This document shows positions 5,982 through 13,869 of a stretch of 16,011 nt of DNA, in pieces (positions within the stretch are counted from its first letter, which is position 1; every line of letters starts with the position of its first letter). Under the pieces are notes generated by a model that was given only the letters and a program-made list of their open reading frames with translations, was not told the origin of the DNA and did not search any database. The position numbers were made by a program, and so were the translations under genes. Origin of the DNA: Oscillospiraceae bacterium (GTDB lineage: Bacteria; Bacillota; Clostridia; Oscillospirales; Ruminococcaceae); contig JARBTU010000006.1 in NCBI GenBank assembly GCA_029240015.1, positions 1 to 16,011 of the forward strand, in the 5' to 3' direction.

Positions 5982-6932
5982 ATGAAAAAAGGGACACGAA
6001 TCCTCACTGGATTTTTAGCAACATTTTTTTGTATTATTATTTTGATCCTACAAATTACGGTCATACTTTGTTTTAACTTAAGCGGAAGACTTTCTCAAAA
6101 AGCAACTGAGAAAACTATTGATAATTTCAATTTCTCTGAACTTGTGGAAACCCAAAGCGAAGAAACCAACAATTTTTTTGAAGAAGCTTCCAGGACTTTA
6201 GATGCCAACGGATTGACAAAAGATCAATCCCAGGCTTTATTGGAATCCAACCTTTTTAAATCAATTCTTTCTCCATATGCGGGAGAAGTGGCAGGCTATC
6301 TCTTTGAGGGGAAAACTCCGAAGCATATCACCTCAGAAGAACTAGTCAAAACGATAGACGAAAATTTTGATGAAGCTGCCTCTGCGGCGAAAATTACATA
6401 CACTCCTGAACAGAGATCAAAGATTATGGCCGCAATCAAGAGTGATTCGGACAAAATTGTACAGAATATCCCTGCTGCCAGTGAAGTGTTCACAGACGTT
6501 GACTCGGATGTTTTTCAAGCTTTTCGTAATTTAATGAGCGTGCAGACTAAAGTGATATTAATTGTGGCGATCCTGATTTTAATTGTTATTATTGCGCTCA
6601 TGCGTCGTTCATGGAATGAATGGCTGATGTGGAGCGGTGTGACCACCCTGATTTCGGGAGTTGGCATTCTGCTTTTAAGCTTTGTTTTCGGTATTATTTT
6701 TGAAACTGTCTTTAAAGAGACAACTGATTTTGGTTCTATGCTCCTAGCACCTTTGTCTTCTTCCCTCTTCAGCGGAATTTCCATAAGCGGAGGCATCACC
6801 ATTGTACTGGGGCTTGCTCAAATCTTTGCGTTTATTATTATCCGAATCATCCTAAAAAGCAAAAATGCACAAACGACAGTTCCCCCTGTTGGACAAATAC
6901 CGACGCAATCGGATGTAACCGTTGCCAATTAA
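5982..6932 (+). CDS. Four-helix membrane protein of unknown function, paralogue 2
   Basis: 316 residues, colinear with the gene before it and clearly derived from the same ancestor. GYLFEGK falls at residues 105-111 in both, IPAA at 163-166, and RSWNEWLMWSGVTT at 209-222 matches the KSWYEWLAWNGATT of paralogue 1. Predicted helices are about 8-32, 189-206, 219-240 and 262-290, with a helical outer domain between the first two and a threonine/proline-rich cytoplasmic tail. Identity outside these blocks is low, so the duplication is old. The start is the ATG at 5982 with GGAGG at 5969-5973 (8-base spacer); an in-frame TTG at 5967 overlaps that site and is rejected. No function can be assigned. 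Confidence 0.85.
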   Translation: MKKGTRILTGFLATFFCIIILILQITVILCFNLSGRLSQKATEKTIDNFNFSELVETQSEETNNFFEEASRTLDANGLTKDQSQALLESNLFKSILSPYAGEVAGYLFEGKTPKHITSEELVKTIDENFDEAASAAKITYTPEQRSKIMAAIKSDSDKIVQNIPAASEVFTDVDSDVFQAFRNLMSVQTKVILIVAILILIVIIALMRRSWNEWLMWSGVTTLISGVGILLLSFVFGIIFETVFKETTDFGSMLLAPLSSSLFSGISISGGITIVLGLAQIFAFIIIRIILKSKNAQTTVPPVGQIPTQSDVTVAN

Positions 6933-6965
6933 ATACTTGACAAAAATGCCGGAGGTTTCACACAC

Positions 6966-7049
6966 ATGATTCGTGCAAAACAAGAGCTTGAAGATATTCT
7001 TTACGATTCTGGGATTTGTAAAGCGAATCAAACTACTGTGAAAACGTGA
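6966..7049 (+). CDS. Possible 27-residue ORF, or remnant of a lost gene
   Basis: An ATG 10 bases after GGAGG (6951-6955) opens a 27-codon frame, MIRAKQELEDILYDSGICKA followed by NQTTVKT, ending at TGA 7047-7049. The ribosome binding site and the charged helical start look gene-like, but I recognise no family and it is very short. It could be a true small protein, a degraded 5' end of a larger gene, or chance. It lies 33 bases after paralogue 2 and would share its transcript. Confidence 0.3.
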   Translation: MIRAKQELEDILYDSGICKANQTTVKT

Positions 7050-7066
7050 AAAGAATGATCATGAGA

Positions 7067-7099
7067 TTTTCAACATGTTGATGTTTAAAGTGTTGAAAA
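7067..7099. repeat. Inverted repeat TTTTCAACA-N15-TGTTGAAAA
   Basis: Nine-base perfect arms (7067-7075 and 7091-7099). The left arm overlaps a separate perfect palindrome CAACATGTTG (7071-7080), so two alternative foldings or protein sites compete. No T-run follows the right arm, so it is not a simple terminator. The stretch 6933-7135 otherwise shows only the doubtful small ORF. Confidence 0.5.
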
Positions 7100-7135
7100 C
7101 TACAATATATTGCTTTTTTCATTTATAGAAACACA

Positions 7136-7175
7136 AAACCCGTTGTCTTATTCTCATTAAGACAACGGGTTTTTT
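7136..7175. terminator. Strong bidirectional terminator between converging halves
   Basis: AAACCCGTTGTCTTA (7136-7150) pairs perfectly with TAAGACAACGGGTTT (7158-7172), a 15-bp stem with a seven-base loop. On + it is followed by TTT (7173-7175) after the TTT ending the stem. On - it is followed by TTGTGTTT. It abuts the pflA stop codon and would end both the rightward transcripts and the leftward pfl transcript. Confidence 0.93.
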
Positions 7176-7904
7176 CTATAGTTTTAAGCCTTGTTTTATG
7201 AAGATCTCACGCGCCATTTTGACTTGTTCCTCAGTAGGGATAGGCGTATCGGAAAGCTCATATTTTTTGTTCATCTCTTTCCATTTAAACTCGCCCATTT
7301 TGTGAAAGGGCAAAAGCTCCACTTTTTCAATGCATTGATAGCCCGACAGAAACTTCGCTAGCCTTTCGAGTTTTTCTTGTTTGAGCGTATATCCTGGAAC
7401 CAAAACATGGCGAATCCAAACCGGTTTTTTTGTTTTCTCGCAGTAATCCAGTGTGTCAAAAGCCATCTTGTTGGGCCTTCCCGTAAGGACCTCGCAATCA
7501 TCTGAGTCAACATCCTTAATGTCAAGCAACAGCATATCGGCGGCATCAATCGCCTGTCTGCTTAAAATAAGCTCTACTCCGCCCGACGTATCGATTGCGG
7601 TATGAAGTCCGTTTTGTTTGCACAAGGTCAAGACTTCTTTTACAAATTCAGGCTGCATCAACGGTTCTCCACCCGAAAGAGTCACCCCACCGTCTTTAAT
7701 AAAGTTCCTATATTCTAAAATCTGATCAACCAGTTCTTTGGCGGAGATTTCTCTTCCTCCATTTGTTTCCCATGAATCAGGGTTATGACAAAAAAGACAT
7801 TTTAACGGGCATCCCTGTAAAAAAGCAACAAACCTTACACCCGGTCCATCGACCGCGCCAAAGCTTTCGATCGAATGAATCCTTCCCATTACCTCATTTG
7901 CCAA
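7176..7904 (-). CDS. pflA: Pyruvate formate-lyase activating enzyme (radical SAM)
   Basis: 242 residues, the usual length. It uses S-adenosylmethionine and a 4Fe-4S cluster to place the glycyl radical on PflB. The cluster motif CxxxCxxC is Cys32, Cys36 and Cys39 in GCPLKCLFCHNPDSW. GGVTLSGGEPLMQPEF is the SAM-binding GGE motif, and the family signature GRIHSIESFGAVDGPGVRF is at 7-25. The assigned start is TTG at 7904 with AGGGGG six bases upstream of it. An ATG at 7889 (residue 6) is possible but has only a close, weak GAGG before it. It follows pflB by 35 bases and is surely co-transcribed. Confidence 0.96.
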   Translation of the reverse strand: MANEVMGRIHSIESFGAVDGPGVRFVAFLQGCPLKCLFCHNPDSWETNGGREISAKELVDQILEYRNFIKDGGVTLSGGEPLMQPEFVKEVLTLCKQNGLHTAIDTSGGVELILSRQAIDAADMLLLDIKDVDSDDCEVLTGRPNKMAFDTLDYCEKTKKPVWIRHVLVPGYTLKQEKLERLAKFLSGYQCIEKVELLPFHKMGEFKWKEMNKKYELSDTPIPTEEQVKMAREIFIKQGLKL

Positions 7905-7939
7905 CGCAAATCCCCCTATTCACACAGTCATATGTTAAG

Positions 7940-10153
7940 TTAAAATCTTGAGTGGAAAGTCCTTGTAATAACATCTATCTGCTGTTCACGGGTAAGTTTG
8001 ATGAAGTTTACTGCATAACCCGAAACACGAACAGTTAATTGCGGATATTTTTCAGGATGATCCATGGCATCCATCAATACTTCTTTCTTAAGAACGTTTA
8101 CGTTCAAGTGGAATCCTTTGTCCAAGAAATATCCGTCCATCAGACTAACAAGATTGCTCACTTTTTGTTCATCGGATTTGCCAAGGGCATCCGGAACAAT
8201 CGAAAACGTGTTGGAAATCCCGTCTTGTGCATACTCAAACGGAATCCTTGCAACCGACTTCATCGAAGCCACACAGCCGTTGGTATCACGCCCATGCATA
8301 GGATTCGCACCCGGTGCAAAAGGTTCGCCTGCTTTTCTTCCGTCCGGAGTAGAGCCTGTTTTCTTGCCGTATACTACGTTGGACGTAATGGTCAATACGG
8401 ACATGGTTGGAACCGACTCACGATAAGTTTGGTTTCGGGAAAGCTTTTTCATAAAGTTCTTCACTACTTCTACGGCAATATCGTCTACGCGAGGGTCATT
8501 GTTGCCGTATTTTGGGAAGTCTCCTTCAATCTCATAATCTACAATAAGACCTTGATCGTTACGAACCGGTTTTACTTTTGCGTATTTAATCGCGGATAAA
8601 GAGTCCACAACTACGGACAATCCCGCGATTCCGCCTGCGGAAGTTCTTAAAACATTTTCGTCATGAAGCGCCATCTGGATTTTTTCATAGCAATATTTAT
8701 CGTGCATATAGTGGATGATGTTAAGCGTATTGATGTATAGCTTTGCAAGCCATTCGCAAATCATATCGAAACGGCCCACCACCTGGGCATAGTCAAGGTA
8801 TTCTCCCTGAATCGGCGCAATGTGCGGTCCAACCTGTTGTCCTGTTTTTTCATCTTTACCACAGTTTAGTGAATATAGCAATGCTTTTGCAAGATTGCAG
8901 CGCGCACCAAAGAACTGCATCTGTTTACCGATTCTCATCGGAGAAACACAGCAGGCAATGCCGTAATCATCACCGAATTTTTCAAGCATCACTTCATCTG
9001 ACTCATATTGGATCGAAGATGTTCTGATAGAAATATCAGCACAGAATTTCTTAAAGTGCTCAGGAAGTCTTGTATTCCAAAGAATCGTCATATTCGGCTC
9101 AGGCGCAGGCCCCAGATTTACAAGTGTGTGCAAATACCGATAGGACATTTTCGTCACCATGTGACGTCCGTCAATGCACATACCACCTAAAGCTTCGGTT
9201 ACCCACGTCGGGTCGCCGGAAAACAGTTCATCATAAGAAGGGGTTCTTAAAAAACGCACCATTCTTAGTTTCATAATAAAATGGTCAACAAACTCTTGAA
9301 TTTGCTCTTCGGTGTATTTGCCCTCTTTTAAGTCTTTTTCAGCATAAACGTCCAAGAAGGTAGAAGTTCTTCCCAAAGACATTGCAGCGCCGTTCTGCTC
9401 CTTTACAGCCGCCAAATAAGCGAAATGCAACCATTGGATCGCTTCTTTCGTGTCGGTTGCAGGTTGTGAGATGTCATAACCGTATTTCGCCGCCATGGAT
9501 TTGAGTTCTTCCAAAGCTCTTATCTGCTCCGAAATTTCTTCGCGGAGGCGGATGGTCGGGCTGTCCATAATATCAGGCGTTAACTCTCTTTTTGCCTGCT
9601 TTTTTTGCCCAATTAAATAGTCCACGCCATAGAGCGGAACCCTTCTGTAATCTCCGATGATTCTTCCGCGCCCATATGCATCAGGAAGTCCTGTAATGAT
9701 TCCTGTATGCCTTGCTAACTTCATTTCGTCTGTGTACGCGTCAAAAACGCCGTCATTATGCGTTTTTCTGTATTTAAAAACACTGGCAATCTCTGCGTTT
9801 TCCTCTTTTTCATATGCACTCAAAGAAGTTTTCACCATTCGATATCCACCAAACGGCATAATTGCTCTTTTAAGAGGAACCTCTGTTTGAAGCCCTACGA
9901 TTTCTTCCAAATCTTTTTCGATATAACCCGCATCATGAGAGTCAATTCCCGAGATAATATCGGTAGAGATATCATAAACGCCTTTTCTCTCCCGTTCAAC
10001 CTTCATTAAATCACTGACTTTTTCCCATAATTTCTTGGTTCTTTCGGTTGGAGGAGCTAAAAAACTTTCATCTCCGTCATACGGTGTATAATTAGAAACA
10101 ATAAAATCCCTTGTGTTGATTTCCCTGTTCCAGCTTCCTTTTACAAATGCCAT
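7940..10153 (-). CDS. pflB: Formate C-acetyltransferase (pyruvate formate-lyase)
   Basis: 737 residues, normal for catalytic PflB. It converts pyruvate and CoA to acetyl-CoA and formate in anaerobic fermentation. The thiyl pair is Cys401-Cys402 in GIACCVSPMRIG. The C-terminal RVSGYAVNF carries the radical glycine at about Gly712. The N terminus (WNREINTRDFIVSNYTPYDGDESFL) is also typical of true PFL rather than of the glycerol or choline relatives. Start ATG at 10153 with GGGAGG (10162-10167) and an 8-base spacer. It leads a two-gene operon with pflA under a promoter that carries a Rex-type operator. The radical enzyme is oxygen-labile, which points to an anaerobe. Confidence 0.98.
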   Translation of the reverse strand: MAFVKGSWNREINTRDFIVSNYTPYDGDESFLAPPTERTKKLWEKVSDLMKVERERKGVYDISTDIISGIDSHDAGYIEKDLEEIVGLQTEVPLKRAIMPFGGYRMVKTSLSAYEKEENAEIASVFKYRKTHNDGVFDAYTDEMKLARHTGIITGLPDAYGRGRIIGDYRRVPLYGVDYLIGQKKQAKRELTPDIMDSPTIRLREEISEQIRALEELKSMAAKYGYDISQPATDTKEAIQWLHFAYLAAVKEQNGAAMSLGRTSTFLDVYAEKDLKEGKYTEEQIQEFVDHFIMKLRMVRFLRTPSYDELFSGDPTWVTEALGGMCIDGRHMVTKMSYRYLHTLVNLGPAPEPNMTILWNTRLPEHFKKFCADISIRTSSIQYESDEVMLEKFGDDYGIACCVSPMRIGKQMQFFGARCNLAKALLYSLNCGKDEKTGQQVGPHIAPIQGEYLDYAQVVGRFDMICEWLAKLYINTLNIIHYMHDKYCYEKIQMALHDENVLRTSAGGIAGLSVVVDSLSAIKYAKVKPVRNDQGLIVDYEIEGDFPKYGNNDPRVDDIAVEVVKNFMKKLSRNQTYRESVPTMSVLTITSNVVYGKKTGSTPDGRKAGEPFAPGANPMHGRDTNGCVASMKSVARIPFEYAQDGISNTFSIVPDALGKSDEQKVSNLVSLMDGYFLDKGFHLNVNVLKKEVLMDAMDHPEKYPQLTVRVSGYAVNFIKLTREQQIDVITRTFHSRF

Positions 10154-10218
10154 ACTGATAACCTCCCGTATTAAAGTAAAGTATATTAAAAAGGTATAGT
10201 TTTACCTCACATAACTAT

Positions 10219-10246
10219 ATTATCAAATCCGCCTGTACATTGTCAA
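10219..10246 (-). promoter_or_regulatory. Sigma-A promoter of pflBA
   Basis: Read on the - strand: a perfect TTGACA (10241-10246), a 16-base spacer, then GATAAT (10219-10224). The start near 10212 gives a leader of roughly 59 bases. This is the only perfect -35 box paired with a usable -10 box that I found in the window. Confidence 0.78.
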
Positions 10247-10257
10247 ATTTTTAACAC
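10240..10257 (-). promoter_or_regulatory. Rex-type operator overlapping the pflB -35 box
   Basis: The - strand reads GTGTTAAAAATTTGACAA. Against the Rex consensus TTGTTAA-N4-TTAACAA it matches 12 of 14 defined positions with the right spacing. It overlaps the -35 box, so binding would stop transcription. Rex is the NADH/NAD+-sensing repressor of fermentation genes in Firmicutes, and pfl genes are known members of its regulon. The rex gene is not in the window. Confidence 0.6.
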
Positions 10258-10403
10258 ACAAACTTTTCTATTCATTTATTTTATTTTTTATATCATTTGT
10301 ATAGTGGTTATCTTTTATCCTCTTTTAAAGTAAAAAATATTAAAATCACTCTCAGATTTTTGTATAATATAACAAAATATCGGAAAGTTTCTGCTTTTTG
10401 ACT

Positions 10404-10449
10404 ATAATAAATTAACCAAACACAGCAATGTGAATGGCTAATTTATTAT
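10404..10449. repeat. Inverted repeat downstream of gyrA
   Basis: The 306-base gap 10154-10459 holds the pflB promoter and Rex-type site at one end and this repeat near gyrA. ATAATAAATTA (10404-10414) and TAATTTATTAT (10439-10449) are perfect 11-base arms around a 24-base centre. It begins 11 bases after the gyrA stop, in terminator position, but the stem is AT-only and no good T-run follows on the - strand. The middle of the gap (about 10260-10400) is very AT-rich and shows nothing else I can support. Confidence 0.45.
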
Positions 10450-10459
10450 CATTTAATAT

Positions 10460-13030
10460 TTATTCCGTTTCTAATTCAGGACTCTCTTCCGGTTCTTCGC
10501 CCTGCTCTGCTTCTTCTTTTTCAAGTTCTTGCTCTAATGCAATGGCTTCTGCTTCGGACTGATCATCATTTTCTTCTATTTTTTCCACCTCTGCGATTTC
10601 TTCTTCGTCATCATGTTCCGCACGGGCAAAAGTTACGACTTTCGCATCTCCGCTCAGTCTCATTACTTTTACACCGGACGCATATCTGGACATAATGTTA
10701 ACGTCGCTCACTTTGATTCGGATGATAACCCCGTCGTTGGAAATCAAAATCAAATCATCTGTATCATCAACCACTTTAATGCCAATGACATATCCTTTTT
10801 CATCACTAACCTTATAGTTAATCTTTCCGAATCCACCGCGTGATTGAACTTTATATCCTTCAGTTGATGTTCTTCTTCCCTGTCCTTTATCTGTCACCGT
10901 CATCACGGTCGAATTCTCCCTGATTGGAGACATTCCCACAATAATATCGTTCGCACGGAGTTTAATGGCACGAACTCCTCTCGCAGAACGGGAAAGCGGT
11001 CTTGCCTGATTTTCGTTGATGCGAATTGCCATTCCGTTTTTAGTGGCAATTAGCAAATCACTGTCGCCTTCGGTCATCCTTACCCATGCAAGCTCGTCGT
11101 CTTCGTTAAGCGAAATCGCAATCAATCCGTTTTTACGTACATTTTTATATGCTTGAAGTTCTGTTCTTTTGATCGTTCCTTTTCTGGTTACCATCACAAG
11201 ATATTTATCCGGATCAAAGTCGGTCACCTTAATCATCGCGGTGACTTTTTCGTCCCCTTCGATTGGAAGCAGGTTCACGATGTTCGTTCCTTTCGCAGTA
11301 CGGCTTCCTTCAGCAATTTCATAACATTTAAGCTTATACATCCTGCCTCTTGAGGTGATAAACAGAATGTTATCGTGCGTGGAACAGATAAATAATTCCT
11401 CCACGAAGTCTTCCTCACGCTGTTTCATACCTGAAACACCGCGTCCGCCACGTTTTTGAGTTTTATATACATCCACCAGCTGGCGTTTGATGTATCCGTA
11501 ATGCGTCAAAGTAACTACGCACTCTTCCTGCGGAATCAAATCTTCAATATCCACTTCACCGCTCACGGTTTGAATCTCTGTTCTTCTTTCGTCGCCGTAT
11601 TTCTTTTTAAGAACTTCAATTTCTTCTTTAATAATATCAAGAATCAATTGATGATTTCCCAAAATCGAGGTAAGCTCCTTAATCTTTTCCATCAACTGAG
11701 CCAATTCCTCTTCAATTTTTTCTCTTTCCAAGCCTGTTAATCTTCCCAAAGGCATCTGAACAATGGCCGTTGCCTGAACATCTGAAAGATTAAACCGCTC
11801 GATTAATCTTTCTTTTCCCTCCGGAATTGACTTGGATGAGCGAAGGATTGCAATGACTTCATCAATAAAGTCCAGCGCAATCTTTAAGCCTTCCAAAATA
11901 TGTGCGCGTTCCTGCGCTTTTCTCAACTCAAATTCGGTTCTTCTTCTGATTACTTCACATTGAAAATCTATGTAATGCTGCAAAACTTCTCTCACTGTCA
12001 TAACTTTCGGCTGACCGTTTGCGAGCGCAAGCATGATAATACCCACGGTTTCCTGCAAGGAAGTGTAAGAATATAATTGGTTAAGTACCACTTGGGGATT
12101 TGCATTGGTTTTAAGCTCTACAACCATCCGCATTCCATCGCGGTCAGATTCGTCACGAAGGTCAGAAATGCCTTCAATTCTCTTGTTTTTGACATGCTCC
12201 GCAATGTTTTGAAGCAACCTTGCTTTGTTGACCATATAAGGGAGCTCGGTCACGACAATTCGGAATCTTCCGTTTTTAGTTTCTTCAATGTCCGCACGTG
12301 CGCGCAAAGTCACCCGTCCGCGACCTGTTGCATAGGCAGCACGGATTCCCGCACGGCCCATAATAATTCCTCCTGTTGGGAAATCAGGTCCTTTTAAAAA
12401 CTCCATGATTTCGTCAAGAGTCGCTTCCGGATTGTCAATCATAAGACAAACTGCGTCGATAACTTCCCGGAGGTTATGCGGCGGAATGTTTGTCGCCATT
12501 CCTACTGCGATACCTGTCGAACCGTTCACCAAAAGATTGGGGAAACGGGAAGGCAGAACAGAAGGCTCTTTTAAACGGTCGTCGTAGTTGGAAGTGTAGT
12601 CTACGGTTTCTTTGTCAATGTCTGACAGCATATCCATCGAAATCTTGCTCATCTTTGCTTCGGTATATCTGTATGCCGCAGCAGGGTCGCCGTCCACCGA
12701 ACCGAAGTTTCCGTGTCCGTCAACAAGAGGATATCTTAATGAAAAATCCTGCGCCATACGAACCAAGGCATCATACACAGAAGCATCACCATGAGGATGG
12801 TAACGTCCCAGCACAGAACCAACGGTATCCGCGCACTTTCTGTATGCTTTCTCGGGATAAAGTGCATTCTCAAACATCGTATATAAAATTCGCCTGTGCA
12901 CCGGCTTTAGTCCGTCACGAACATCCGGTAACGCACGGCTGACAATTACCGACATGGAATAGTCAAGAAACGATTTTTTCATTTCCTTTTCAATGTCAAT
13001 GGGAATTATCTTTGTTTCGTCATTATACAA
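10460..13030 (-). CDS. gyrA: DNA gyrase subunit A
   Basis: 856 residues. GyrA forms the DNA breakage-reunion core of gyrase (A2B2), which puts negative supercoils into DNA. Catalytic Tyr122 is in AYRYTEAKM. The quinolone region reads HPHGDASVYDALVRMAQ, so residue 83 is Ala where E. coli has Ser; Asp87 is kept. The GyrA box QKRGGRG is present in the C-terminal beta-pinwheel, so it is a gyrase rather than ParC. The protein ends in a long acidic tail rich in Glu. The start is TTG at 13030, preceded by AAAGGGTGAT; the frame is closed by stop codons just upstream, and the first in-frame ATG (residue 17) would cut into the conserved KEMKKSFLDYSMSVI segment. It lies 34 bases after a YcxB-like gene. 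Confidence 0.98.
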   Translation of the reverse strand: MYNDETKIIPIDIEKEMKKSFLDYSMSVIVSRALPDVRDGLKPVHRRILYTMFENALYPEKAYRKCADTVGSVLGRYHPHGDASVYDALVRMAQDFSLRYPLVDGHGNFGSVDGDPAAAYRYTEAKMSKISMDMLSDIDKETVDYTSNYDDRLKEPSVLPSRFPNLLVNGSTGIAVGMATNIPPHNLREVIDAVCLMIDNPEATLDEIMEFLKGPDFPTGGIIMGRAGIRAAYATGRGRVTLRARADIEETKNGRFRIVVTELPYMVNKARLLQNIAEHVKNKRIEGISDLRDESDRDGMRMVVELKTNANPQVVLNQLYSYTSLQETVGIIMLALANGQPKVMTVREVLQHYIDFQCEVIRRRTEFELRKAQERAHILEGLKIALDFIDEVIAILRSSKSIPEGKERLIERFNLSDVQATAIVQMPLGRLTGLEREKIEEELAQLMEKIKELTSILGNHQLILDIIKEEIEVLKKKYGDERRTEIQTVSGEVDIEDLIPQEECVVTLTHYGYIKRQLVDVYKTQKRGGRGVSGMKQREEDFVEELFICSTHDNILFITSRGRMYKLKCYEIAEGSRTAKGTNIVNLLPIEGDEKVTAMIKVTDFDPDKYLVMVTRKGTIKRTELQAYKNVRKNGLIAISLNEDDELAWVRMTEGDSDLLIATKNGMAIRINENQARPLSRSARGVRAIKLRANDIIVGMSPIRENSTVMTVTDKGQGRRTSTEGYKVQSRGGFGKINYKVSDEKGYVIGIKVVDDTDDLILISNDGVIIRIKVSDVNIMSRYASGVKVMRLSGDAKVVTFARAEHDDEEEIAEVEKIEENDDQSEAEAIALEQELEKEEAEQGEEPEESPELETE

Positions 13031-13064
13031 AATTTATCACCCTTTGTTTGTTTGATACAGCAAT

Positions 13065-13790
13065 TTAATTTGCTGCTCTTTCGTCTGAATAATTTTCATG
13101 AAGACTATTTATCAAAAGATTTCTTATTTCCTCTGTTTGTTGCTCGTTGATACATCTTTTCGGTACAACAAAAAGTCTTTCTTTGCCAACCGTCAAAATA
13201 AATTTATCGTTTTGTTCGATACCATTTACTTTTTCGCCTGCATAAGAAACCTTATAGCGCGAATCGTCTTCTCCGACAATCATACAATCTTCATAAAAAG
13301 AAATTTTAAACTCCTCTTTTACCGCGGCAATTGCAGCGGCAGTACTTCTCCTATGCCGATATGGAAGATACCAGATAAAGCCCATAACTACTCCGCTTAC
13401 CCCTAATAGAAAAATACCTATCGTATATTTAGGATCAGTTATAACTGCGGTTAAGTAAAAAACAAACATAATTCCTAAAATGATGCTGTAAATAATGTTT
13501 CTTTTAAAAATTGTTCTTTTTTGGAAGAGATAAAGTGCAGGGATAATTTCCTTTTCATCCAAATTATAAAAAACATCTATTCCTTGTTTTTCATCATATT
13601 CAGACAATTCCTGATTCTCTGCTTCAAAAGCTCCGTTCGGATACTGTTCCACAGCTAAAGCGGGATTCACTTTCTCCTTTTTTTCCATTTCATCAATTTT
13701 TTTCGCAGCTTCAGCATAATTTTCCTGCGCAGCAAAATCCATCACCTGGCTGAAGTCTTCTTTATTTGCGCTTTTATTTTCATTGCTCAT
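13065..13790 (-). CDS. YcxB-like two-helix membrane protein between gyrB and gyrA
   Basis: 241 residues. The N-terminal 95 are soluble, highly charged and probably helical (Lys/Glu-rich around 25-40). Two membrane helices follow at about 97-118 and 122-142, then RHRRS. The C-terminal domain (about 160-230) ends in KFILTVGKERLFVVPKRCIN, which closely resembles the C-terminal domain of the YcxB-like family. That family has no established function. The start is ATG 13790; only a weak AAGG precedes it. It sits 79 bases after gyrB and 34 before gyrA with no terminator, so it is almost certainly co-transcribed with the gyrase genes. A link to gyrase is not shown by the sequence. The family call is from memory of the sequence pattern. 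Confidence 0.8.
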   Translation of the reverse strand: MSNENKSANKEDFSQVMDFAAQENYAEAAKKIDEMEKKEKVNPALAVEQYPNGAFEAENQELSEYDEKQGIDVFYNLDEKEIIPALYLFQKRTIFKRNIIYSIILGIMFVFYLTAVITDPKYTIGIFLLGVSGVVMGFIWYLPYRHRRSTAAAIAAVKEEFKISFYEDCMIVGEDDSRYKVSYAGEKVNGIEQNDKFILTVGKERLFVVPKRCINEQQTEEIRNLLINSLHENYSDERAAN

Positions 13791-13812
13791 CGATTATGAC
13801 CTTATATTTTCT

Positions 13813-13824
13813 TCCCTCGAGGGA
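13813..13824. repeat. GC-rich 12-bp palindrome in the gyrB to ycxB-like gap
   Basis: TCCCTCGAGGGA is a perfect palindrome in an otherwise AT-rich 79-base gap. In RNA it could form a short hairpin with a UCGA loop. On the - strand it lies 23 bases before the YcxB-like start, so it could affect translation or mRNA processing. No T-run follows. Confidence 0.4.
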
Positions 13825-13869
13825 GAAAATTTCCTTTCGTTCGTGTTATTTACAAACTTTCATCAGCTA

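Noticed and set aside
6937..6942. Perfect TTGACA suggesting a promoter for the small ORF
   Set aside because: No -10-like hexamer lies 16-18 bases downstream (the DNA there is ACACAC-like), so it is probably chance.
8039..8599. Long + strand open frame opposite pflB
   Set aside because: It has no homology I recognise and no convincing ribosome binding site, and it is the complement of a conserved enzyme gene.
10398..10408. TTGACT and TATAAT on the + strand after gyrA
   Set aside because: The two hexamers overlap each other and cannot act as one promoter.
12490..12942. Long + strand open frame opposite gyrA
   Set aside because: It is a shadow of the conserved gyrA coding frame with no independent support.
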